A stretch of DNA of 64,000 nucleotides from NCBI RefSeq assembly GCF_901933205.1, contig NC_044600.1, positions 6,548,501 through 6,612,500 on the forward strand. Direction: 5' to 3'. This document shows, one piece after another, positions 42,723 to 53,466 of this stretch; the stretch's first letter is position 1, and every line of letters begins with the position of its first letter. The stretch is from Camarhynchus parvulus. Its lineage: Eukaryota; Chordata; Aves; Passeriformes; Thraupidae. A model generated the notes under the pieces. It worked only from the letters and a program-made list of their open reading frames with translations. It searched no databases and was not told the origin of the DNA. A program made the position numbers and the translations under genes.

Positions 42723-45700
42723 CTGACCATCCTGCAGCCTGCTGCAGCAAATCCCTAGTGAAAGACTATTTAAAAGTGGCTGCCCAGCACTGACATGAAG
42801 TGATTGCCTTAATTATGGCAGCTCTGTGTGAGAGTGCTGTCTGGCCTGGTGTTCATTACTGGGAGATAAGATCAGAAGGGGGGATCAATATAGTTGCAAG
42901 TAGCTGAGTAAAACACTGAGGAGGGAAATATTACCAGCCTGGGGATCTGCTTGCCTTTGAGGCTCCTCATCATCCTCTCTGGCAGAGCTGACATTTTCTG
43001 TCTTCAGTTTAACCACGGTAAAGGCTTTTCTACCATGTGCTAATCTACCCCTGCCAGCCCACAGGGACAGGCTCCTGCAAGGTCTGGTGTTGCAACAGTC
43101 ACTGGGGGAAACACTCGGGCTGCTCCCAGGGCTGGTGATAGTTAAAATCCTGGACTTGAGCAAGATCACTTTTCACTCCTTGCTCTGCTTTTCCACTGGG
43201 GGAGGTTGAAAAGTTAGCAAAGCACTGGAGGAGTTTGCTCAAGTACAACATCCATCAGGATTGCACCAGAGAGAGCAGCAGACTCACCCTTCATCTGCTT
43301 TCTGTGCTGCTGCAGTTCTGCATCCAGCACAGCACACAAAGGGAAAACACCAATGAAACTGTGTGGGGAAGGGGCACCTAACCAGCTCCCAAAGCCACCT
43401 CGTGCTTACCTTGCAGCATGGGCTTCTTCACAGATGAGCTTCTCTTCTTCAAAAGCAAAGCAAGAGTCGAGCCAAGAGTTTCTTGAATTAGACTGGAGAG
43501 TTTCCAGCCTCGCCCAATGCACATTTACAGCCATCACATCTTGAATTGCTTTGGCTACAAGCCCTGATATTTCTACTACATTAAATAGTAAAATAAAAAA
43601 TATGTGCTGGTAATTTCCATTCATTGCTGAAGTAGCAGCTTTAATCTGCATTAATTTTGTTGGGTTTTTGAACTACTGCAGTGAGAGCTCAGTGGGGAAT
43701 TGCTAAGGAGGGCAAGAGTCATTTACACCCTTGCAGGTGGGGGCATGGGGACCACAGTTTGTGTTGGAGATTGGTCACTCGTGCAGCCCTTCCATGTGAG
43801 GCTGGAATGGGAGTGCAGCTGGCAGAAGCACTTACTCTAGAGGTCAGTGAGGGCTGAAATGCAGCACCATGTGTGGAAATCCCCCTGGTCACACATCTGA
43901 TGTGTCCCCTCTGTGTGTCCCAGACAGAGCCATCGCTGCAGTCTGCTCCATGTCCCCACTGCTGCCCAAAGTGGAGCACAGCTTTCTCAGGAAAGCTGGC
44001 AGCTCGTGGCCCCTTCCAGGTGCTCTGGAGCACCCACAGTCCCCCTTGCTGAAGAAAGCAGGGAATGACTATTACTTTCTAACCCTAAAATGATTTTTCA
44101 CTTCCTTATCACTCGCTTCCCACGGTTCGGGTTCTCTCACACTTCACCACACTGCAGCAGATCTGCCCTTCTCCATCTCTGACACCTTCACAAGGACACG
44201 ACTGTGGGGACATCCTCCAGCTGGATACAGCCCCCCACCAAGGGTGGCACCATTTCTGCTCCCTTTTGCCACCTGCACTAACAGCAGTTTTCCACCAGAC
44301 AATTTGGGAAGGCTGTGGCTCACCCCAGAGCATCCAGGGCCACGGTGTTGCCCCCAGGCTCCCAGTGGGAAGCCCCCAGCCAGGCAGGGAAGCTGCAGCT
44401 CTGCAGTTCCCTGCTGTCCCAGCCATGCTGTGCCAGACTGGCAGGCTGCCTGCAGAGGGGAAGGGCAAAGCAAGGCTATTTTGAATGTTAAACAAGCAGA
44501 AAAGACTTTGGTACCAGCTTTCCACAGCCAGAACTAACAGCAAAGGCAAAACACTCCTTGGATTTGGCCTTGAGGTTCACCTTGAAGCCATAATCACCAG
44601 GGGCAGAACCCTGGCGGAAATAAATCTGATATTCCAGCAGGTAAAAGCCTTTTAATCAACCCTAGCTTGGTCTCAGTGACACAATGCCATTTCCAAACAC
44701 TTTGAACTGCGACGAAAGCTACATCCTTAAAATGGCAGCTAATTAATTTTCCTGTCCTGCTAACTTAATCCTTTTTCCAGCCAAGAAAGGCAAATGGGAG
44801 TTCACAGAGCAGCGAGGCAGCCGGGAGTCTGGCAGTGTGAGCAAGGACACAAGCCCCAGGGCTCCTTGGCAGGGACCCAGGCTGTGTGGTGTCACAGCTT
44901 CCCAGGCCATTTTAATGGGTAGGGAGATGGAAAAAAAAAAAAAAAAAAGGTGACATTTGGATTATCAATGGCTCACCCTATGCCAGTGGTCCTGGGGAAC
45001 CCACAGCCCCCCACACAGAGAGATGTGGATGTTTATTCCCAGTTCATACCCCAGTGCTGCCACGCAGAGCACCCAGCACTGGCAGTGCCCTCCCTGCCCA
45101 GACTGGTGCTGGCTGAACCAGTTTCCCCAGGATCTGCCTGAAGCAGGCTGTGCTGCAGGGGCCCTTCACTTTGCATTTCAGAAAAAAAAATAATAGAAGG
45201 GAAGAAAATATTCCCCTCTTTCCCCATGGTATTTCTGCTGTGTATTTTAGAGCAGTTCAGTACCAGCCACAAAAGGCCAGTGCTGATGTCCCCAGAGCCA
45301 CAGGCTGCTCCAGGATGCAGGAGGAGCATCCTCTGTGCACAGCAAAGGCTGGAGCAGAAGTGCACAAAACAGAACGCAGCCCAGAGCAGTTTTGGAGCAG
45401 CCAGTTTGGCAGGCAGTCCAAAGAGGGACTCCACTCCTGCTCCCCACATGTACACCAGGCTGTCACTCCCTGGGCCATTACTGAAGCCTCCAAGGCACCC
45501 AAAGGCCTGGGTGAGCCCCCAGTGAGGCACCACCTCCCCAGCACAATGCAACGCACATGGAGGGGAGAGAAGGGGTCAGATAATGCCCCCTCCTTGCCCA
45601 AGGCCACCATGCTGCTCTACAGCCTCCTGACACACACAGATCCCTGCTGAGGGACCTTGGAGATGGTGGCACCATTTCGAAGTCACCACCACCACTCTGA

Positions 45701-48700
45701 AACTGGAGCCAGCTGCTCCTCCCATCCCTGTTTAAATACAGCAGCTTCAGATCACAAAGGGAAATCCACAGGAGAGTGAGCCCCATGTTCATCTCCTATG
45801 GGAGGGACCCACATATCCCACAGGATGCACCAGGGCTGGTTAAAAACCCTGCTCTGCTGGTGGCCAAGCATGGCCATGGCCACGCTGCTGCCTTGGGCTG
45901 TCCTGGGCTGGCAGGGAGGACAAACAACCATGGGAACAGCCTGAGCTGTCTCCCAGCATGGGGGCAGTGGGCCTGAGTCCCAAGGCACTTTCTTCTCTGC
46001 CTTTGCTTCTTGTGCTCAAGCAGCAGCTGCAGAGCTTGAAGGGGCAGACCTGAAGCTCAAGCCCACCACACTCCAGGAGCAGAGCAATGGGATCCTCCAC
46101 AGAGATGAAGTGCAAGTCAAAACAGGAGCAGTGAAATAAGAAGTAAGTCAGGACAGATGAGCTCCAGACAGAGCAGAGCACTCCATCAGCACAAAACCCC
46201 CTTGCAGGGCCCCACGCCAGCCTCACACTGAGCACAGCACCAACCCCCCAAACTCAGCACTGCTCAGTCCCTCAATTCTCCCACCTCATGCCTGAACATA
46301 ACAGGGACAGGTTTTCAACCTCTGTCTGCTTTCCTATCATAGCAAGAGCTGCCCCTTTCATCTCCTTACCTTCACATCCCCTTCTCCCTACAACAGTGGG
46401 TACACCAGGTCCAGGGATGCAAGGCATACCCTGGGAAGGAGGGCCTGTTGTATCTACATTTGCAGGAATTCACCTCTGGCCACCTGGAATTCAGACAAAA
46501 AAACAGCTTTGAGCTGCCCCATGAGGTCAGAGCCTCCTCAGGGTCCTGATGTGTGAAGAAAAGCCACCACCATCACTCATCCTATTATCCAGCAACCATT
46601 TCCCACCACAGCCGGGGCCGTGACTCACCAGAGCTGCCTTTCCTGCGGGAATTCACAGCCAGTTCCCAGGAGTCGCTGTGACCCCGTTTCACCTGCTGGA
46701 AGCCGCAGGCGCTGCCGCAGCAGCAGCTCGGTGAGAGCCCTCCCAGCTCACCGAGCCCCAGCATGCCCTGCCCACATCCAGCTCCTGGCATTCCTGTTCT
46801 CTGACAGAACTCCTGCGGGAGGGTTTGATGGATGGGATACGCTTAAAACAGCCTCTTCCAGAGCTCCCGAGTCCCCCACCGTCTCCTTTTCCACTAATGA
46901 TCATTTTGGAGAGCAGTTCCTAAGTTCTGTGTGTGCAGAGGGAGGAGCCCTGAACCCAGGGATGCCAGTGGAATTTCAAAATGTGCCTTCACTGAGCTGG
47001 GAAACGAAAGGTGCTGGAGCAGCTCAGGTCAGAATCCAAACTAAAAAAGAGGCAGCACCACCACAAGTGCCAAAAGGCTTGGGCAGCTTCTCTGCAGTCC
47101 TCCTACCTTCCTTTCCAAGCTCCTGCTTTTTTCCAGCCCCAGAAGCACACTTCCAGCCAAAAGGCACCCACTGCAGCCACCTCTGTGTGGAAGCAGCAGG
47201 GAGCCTGCCCTGCCTCCACCTCATGCTGCTCCCATGCCAGACCCAGCTAGCGGGTGGGAGAGCACAGGGAAAAAGGAGCCCACTGACATGTACAAGAGCC
47301 CAGCAGGCAGTGTGCTGGTTTGTGGTAGGATTGTCCACACCAGGGAAATAATTCAAGTGTGCAAGACCAAATTAGGGCACAGATTTTGTAATCATCTTTG
47401 TTAGTGACACACTGTATGACCTTGGGTAAGTCCCTCCATCCGTCTTTAAAGGCACTCTCAGAGAGCCACAAGACTTTAATTAGCAGCCCTAAAAGTGCTC
47501 TAGATAGCTTGTCTCTCTTCCAAAATAACCAACTGCAGATGAATTGGAACAATCTTATTTTCAAATTCTGCAAGCAACTGGGATCCAGGCTGCTCTCAGA
47601 TCAGTCACTTCAACAACATAATCAAAGTTAAATGTGCCAGCTGTGCATGAAGGGTTTTAATATGCTGTGCAGACTGGAAAACAGCTCAAAGAATCAATGT
47701 TATTTTTCCATGGCTGGGATGTCACTGTCGAACAGCTGCATTATAATCATCTGCAATCAGCAAAATGCCTTTTTTTTTAATCACTTTCTAGTCTTGGGGA
47801 ACAGGGCTCATTTTTATTTCTGTCCTACTTAGGAAAGCACCCCTGATCCCTGAGACACCCAGTGCCAGGCGATCAGGCAGCCACTAGAGCAGCATGCCCT
47901 GACCAGACCTGTGGCTGCTCAAACCCCAACTACCCCAACAGCCTCCTCAGCTCTCAAAGCTGTGCCCAGACAGGAACTGCTCACACTGCTACCACCACCT
48001 CAAGGAACAGCAAGTACATTTCCACAAACCCAACAAAAATCAGCTCCATTTGCCTACTGCCACTGATCCAAGACCTGGGATGCTTCCAGAGCAGTCCCTG
48101 ACCTGTGGAAAACCTGAGCACAGCCCAGCATCCTTCTCTGCAAGGGCCACCTCTGCACAAACTCATGGGTCACAGCTGCAAGATGAAGCAAGGGGTGTCT
48201 CCCAACTCCATCCTTTGCAAAACCTCTCTGATATATTCTACATATTAAATATTTACAAATACAATTTAACACTTAAATATACCCCTACTCTGGAATAAAT
48301 GACAAGAAACAGGCTGACCATGCAAGAAGAGCTTTGCCCTAACAACTACCAAAATGCTTTAAAACCCACACCTCCTGTTCAGCATCCTGCAGGGCTCTGC
48401 TCTAAGTACTTTGTAAATGAGCACACACCATGGGGATCATTCCCAAAAAGCTCTGTCCCTCCTACCAGCTGCTCAGCAGTGGCAAGTGGAGCACTGGGAT
48501 TCAGCAAATTGCCAGAGGTGTCCAATATTTGAAGGGACATTATGCAAGACTGTTTGCATTAGAGGAGTGACAGTGATGGAGATGACAGCAAGCATGTACA
48601 AGTGCCAAGGATCCAGCTACTTCCACAGCAGCTGGACATGATCCAGGACTAGGAAACAGCCATCAAATTCCCACTGCAGATGTAAAGATAAAACTTCCCC

Positions 48701-51700
48701 AAGCTCTCAAAAACATCACATCTCCAGCAAAAATCTCATCTGAGGTTTCCATTCCAACACCTTTCCAGGCCAAACTATTCTTCTGGACTTCAATATAAAT
48801 TGTTTGAGAGTTTCATCCCAAGCTAAAAATCTGAAGAAATATGCAGCTGCTTTGAGCACTCCCCAGCTCCTGGTGAAGGGCAATTTTCCTTACATGGCAC
48901 CAGCAGTCCCCATTCCTGGCAAAGCTGTGTGGGTGAAGGCATGTGCAGCTCAGTTCTTCCACTGCCTATGGAAACATGCTCCAGCATTTACCACAAGGCT
49001 GTACAAGTCTGTACAACAATTTAACTCCTTCCTTGGCACATCCATCCTCTGAACTCTGAGTAATCAGCTGCTCAAGGCATCAGATCTGTGCTCCCAGCCT
49101 CAAAAAGCATTTTGTGCACTTTTAAAATGAAGGTTCTGACATGGAAGAGGTGAAGCTGAACCACCTCCCACAGCACACAAGCAGCACTTGCCTTTTCCAC
49201 CAACTCTTCCCACACCCCCTGTCTGCATTTCCAGCTCCATGGACAACCACAGGGCTCCCCTGCCACACTGCTTTAGCCACTACCAAGAAACAACACCACA
49301 TCACAGACCGAGACAAGAAAAACACCAATGCCAAAGCCAAGCCAACAGTCTTTCAGTGATGAAACAACAAGCCAGGATGCAGATCAACTGAATGGATAAC
49401 TTCAGGAAAGTTCAGCATTTTTTGTTATGTCTTCCTTGAAATGATCTCAAGATTCAGATTTAGAATACAGCTTAACAACTCCTGCAGGCCAGGTTTTTGC
49501 TAAATCCCAAGGCATTCTTCTCCAGTTTCTTCCTTTTCCACTTAGGATAGACTTCAACTTGTTTTTGCAGACCTGCAAGCAGCAGCTCCTTTTAATTCCA
49601 GTGACTAACATCCTTCCTCCAGATCTCTGCCAAACCTTCTGTCTGCCAGATCTGAAGTATCTTCGGCCTTGTTTTCTGCTTAACTAGGTTGCACATTCTC
49701 AAGACAAGCACTCTCAAGTCCATTTGCTAAAGGTGTGATGTTGCCATGTTGCTGGTATGAAACACTGTAATTGAGCTTTACAGGTTTTTTTTAACCGTTT
49801 GTTCCTGTTAGGTAATGCATTTCTTGTATTTTTCCATCAGAAGTTTCTGAGTAGATACTAAAGAACAGACCAAAAGAAATGAAACTCAACAGCATATGCT
49901 GCTGCCATTTCAGCCAGGCAGTTTAGAGGAAGAACCAAGAGAAAATTACCAGATGGAAAAAAAAAAAAAAAAAAATAGGTTTGAGGGGGTTTTTTTACAG
50001 TTTTCTGCAAAGGGAGACATAAAATTGCTTGACCACAGCACAGTCAAGCACAGCACAGTAAGAGCCTCTGCTGTTTTGGAAGATGACAATCACTCTCTGA
50101 TGCTGGTTAAACCCGGGCAAGAACAGACATAAATAAAATAAATGCACTGCACCCCCAAAGTGGGAACAGCAGCACCCAACAGACACCTGCCACAGTGACC
50201 AGCCTGGGTGCTGCAGGGCTTAGGAGGAAAAACCCTTGATGTCTACAGGGGAAAAAATAAAGGTAACACATACTGAGGAGGCCTAGTTAAGAGAGGGTCA
50301 GAAAACTCTCAGATGCAGCAGAACTCACACAGGTATCCAGGCTCCAAAGTACCTCACAACCCTTCCAACCCAAGGAAGGCAAGCGCTAAATTTGTTAACT
50401 CAGATTGTTGAACAGTGCTCCTTACAGGAAACATAGAGCCACGTTTCTTCCCTACATCCCAACGTTCAACTGTGCCACATTATTTCAACCTTACATAAAC
50501 AAGGGCTCAAACATGTAAGTTTAAGCAAAGTACGAATGGAATGGCTTCCAATTCCAGGATGCATCAGTGGAGCCATCCTCTCTCCTGAGCCCTTGCTGAG
50601 GGACACTCGTGCTGTGAGAGGCTCAGCTGTCACCCAGGTTACAGCCCTGGTGACACAGCTCGTGCTGCTGGGCTGTGCTCTGTCCCAGGAAAGGCAAGGC
50701 CTGACACCAGCACGGCTCTCCTGGCTGTCCCTGAAGTGCCAGCACAGCTTGGGACTGTGTTTGTCCAAGGCACGTCCCACCCACATCCAGCACTGGGGTC
50801 TGGCTCACAAGAAATTATCTCCTTTAAGAATCTTCTTAAACCAGTTGTGCTGCTTCCTAAATGAGCCATTTCCATGTGGAATTCAGGGCTGTGTGTGCTC
50901 TCATCAACTGCTGTTGCTCCTTTTTCTTCATCTCTCCACTGACAACCCCTGAGGACATCTTCCTTCCTTCCTTCTTATGAAGGTTCATGTCCAGTTCACT
51001 ACACGGTTTCTGCTGCTCTAATATTCTAACTCAAATTCAATCTATTCAAATAAAATAATGGTGAGGTCAGGGAACATTCCCACTGCTTGCACTTGAATAT
51101 TTTGTAGCTTCTGAGATGCAAGATTCCAAAGGAGTGCATGGAAGTTACCAGCTCCCTGCAGCTGATTTGGCAGCCAACTGCATCCCACCAAAAGAGCAGA
51201 GTTACACACTGCAAAGGTCACTGGTGAAAAATATGGCCCCTGCTCAGACACACAATGATCAAGTGAGTGTCTCTGGAATCAGTGATGAAAACTAAAACAG
51301 CCATTAACTATTAGGAAGAATGCTGTCTCCTCTTATCACCTACTATTTCAAGAATAGCACACTACAGGCAACTTGATGCATTTAACCAGGCTGTTTTACA
51401 ACTAGGTATGCACAGTATATCTGACCCTCTGTAAATAAAATCCCTTACAAGAGTCCAACACTTGGCATGGGATGTCGATCACAGTGACAAACAGCTGCCA
51501 TATGAAATCTGAAGGAGTAAATGCTCCTTTGTATCATTTCAAGGTATTTGTGGGTTTTGAAATAAATATTCAATTTTATTCATCTGCACAGATGAATAAA
51601 AGTAACTTCTAAGAATCAGGGCACATTTTAGTATGCCTTCTCCCATGTCACTTCATTCATATCCACTGTGACAGAGATTTGCTGCTGCTGTATTTCATTT

Positions 51701-52459
51701 CCTTCTTGAATTTCATTTCCTTCTTGGATTTCACTGGTGCCATTCCAATGGTCAAACTGCATCTTCCAAGGAAACCAAGGCCACTGCTTGAGAGCGGATG
51801 GAAAAGATGTCTCACAGGCTGGTTTGTACTAAAAATACCAGCAGGAACAGAGAAGTACAGGCTCATCAGGAGAATCTGTTTCCCTGCCTGGCCAGTCCAC
51901 TGGAATCCCTGGGATATTTTCCATACTAGGCCAAGAGCACAAGTCAGCACAAGCACAACTTTAACCTGTCTTTTAAAGAAAGCTGTTAGAGGATCAGAGG
52001 AGGTTATGAGCAAACAACTGAAAATACACACTCGTCCCAAGAGCCACTTCATACTGGCACATTACTGGTACTGTACTGCTTTAGGGAGAAAAAAAAATTA
52101 TATGCAGGTGGCTTCAGTCTTCTTTGTATGTCCTGTCATATATGGAATTGCCTTGGGACAAAATAGTTAAGAGGAACAGAGGAGAGGATACCAGCTCAGG
52201 TAACCAAGGGTTTGGTAAACTGGAACTTAGGGCCCTCAAAACTGAGTAAAAATGTGCACCCCAGAGGCCAAGCTGAGTGACACCTGGGCAGCTGCTCCAG
52301 GGTACAAACACATTCTGCAGCTAACACCACAAGCTGTGTTTGAGGATGTGAAAGACCACGTTCAGCTGGTTTTACAAAAATATCCTCAGTCTGCTGGTAA
52401 CAGACAACTGGAGGAACTCAGTGCTGCCCGCTACAGACTCCTCAGATTAGCACTTCTTA
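42723..52459. other. Intergenic region between convergent MMGT1 and INTS6L
   Basis: No recognisable protein-coding exon, RNA gene or clear transposon was found. Parts such as 43.4-43.7, 44.5-44.8 and 47.4-47.8 kb are free of repeats and of balanced composition and might be conserved noncoding DNA, which needs alignment to tell. A small CpG-enriched patch with a donor-like CTCTG|GTGAGTCA on the minus strand lies at 46.6-46.8 kb. Poly(A) runs of 18-19 occur at 44.93 and 49.96 kb without element structure. In placental mammals the CT45 and SAGE1 genes occupy this interval; no such copies are present here. Confidence 0.6.
46727..46755. repeat. Perfect 9-bp inverted repeat with 11-nt loop
   Basis: CTCGGTGAG (46727-46735) and CTCACCGAG (46747-46755) are exact complements flanking an 11-nt spacer, inside the small GC-rich patch of the intergenic region. 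Confidence 0.6.
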
Positions 52460-53366
52460 AAAATTAATAAAATGGTTTATTTTATATATACATATGTTCC
52501 AAAAAATTTATACAGTTAAAATATCAAATTAGTGATCTGGTAACAATACTGTTCAAAATAATCTCTTTTGTATGAACATTAAAATACACGTTTTTAAAAG
52601 CGTTTCCTTTTAGTGCTTCCAAAGCACAGCGTGTGCCAAGGCCACCTGAAGAATCTCCGTCCTCCTCACAGGATGAAAGAGAACTGAAGTCGGGGACCTG
52701 GGAAGCCTCAGGTGCACTTTCATAATGTCTGCAGACAAAACAGAAGAGAGTCTGAGGTAGATTGTTTAGTGACCATCAGGTGGTAACAGTCACAGGGCTG
52801 TCTTTAGCTTTCATTAACACAATAGCAGTTTCTTTACTCTCAATCTACACTGAATCTCAAGTTTAAAGGCATGGCTAGCAGTTCTTGGGAACAAGACCCT
52901 CGTCTCTGTGGTGGCAACATGCAATTTTACCAGTGCAGGTGTTTCTGGGAGGGTTTTTTTGGGAACACACGGGCTCTCTCCACGATGCAGACAGTGTGTG
53001 CATTTGACAGTGCCCCATTTTAGTGCAACCTGCTGCCTATAGCACGTAAATGTCTAATGACAGCGTTCAAATGAGTAAATTCTCATCACCTGCAGGAGGG
53101 GCAGCAATGGTTATTTTCTTCCGCCTGTTGAGCAAAGAGCACCCTCCACAGGAAAAAGCCACACCTTTCATAGCAAATCCTTAAGGTTATAGCCCAGCTT
53201 CTGCCGAATCAGGCTCTTAAAGTTAAAGCTCCACTGCTTCTTCTCAGACTGTGACAGTAAAATCACTTGACTGCCGAGATGGTGAGGGCAGCAGCCTCGT
53301 CCTCTTCCACTCTTCTGTGGCACAGCAAACTCGTTCCTGGTCCGCACTGGTCTGGCTGGTTCATTA
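52460..53366 (-). other. INTS6L: INTS6L 3' untranslated / downstream region
   Basis: Sequence from the stop codon to the first good AATAAA. It contains an unusual coding-like stretch preceded by a strong splice acceptor (52728) and a small exon-like segment (53090-53124); see findings. Whether these are 3'UTR, alternative INTS6L exons or another transcript cannot be decided here. Confidence 0.5.
52476..52481 (-). terminator. INTS6L: INTS6L polyadenylation signal (candidate)
   Basis: TTTATT on the plus strand reads AATAAA on the minus strand ~890 bases after the INTS6L stop. A plus-strand AATAAA lies about ten bases to the left, so both strands carry a signal here. Longer 3'UTR forms are possible. 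Confidence 0.4.
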
Positions 53367-53466
53367 TTATCTGCTGTTGACATGATTAACTCTGTTGGGT
53401 GGGCTGGTGAAATCTAGTTCCTCTAGTATTCTCTCTAAGTGTTGTATTAAGACCCGTTTTTTAAAC
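53367..53466 (-). CDS. INTS6L: INTS6L last coding exon and stop
   Basis: Encodes [19 protein letters not shown] and the tail RVNHVNSR, then TAA at 53369-53367. The acceptor is TTTTGTAG. Confidence 0.94.

Noticed and set aside
46620..47351. 243-codon open frame, plus strand
   Set aside because: Ser/Pro/Cys-rich with no known family, and no splice or promoter context supporting it. Typical of GC-rich noncoding bird DNA.
47395..47440. ATGACCTTGGGTAAGTCCCT, similar to mammalian MIR repeats (also TGCCTCAGTTTCCCC near 39,345)
   Set aside because: Too short to support a family call, and MIR copies are rare and very old in birds.
44932..49976. Poly(A) runs of 18-19 bases at 44,932 and 49,957
   Set aside because: No target-site duplication or gene-like sequence precedes them, so there is no evidence for processed pseudogenes. 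CR1 elements do not leave poly(A) tails.
51679..52170. 163-codon plus-strand frame, and a 131-codon minus-strand frame over the same DNA
   Set aside because: Neither resembles a known protein. The plus frame starts in a short ATTTCATTTCCTTCTTG repeat and is separated from the next frame by many stops.
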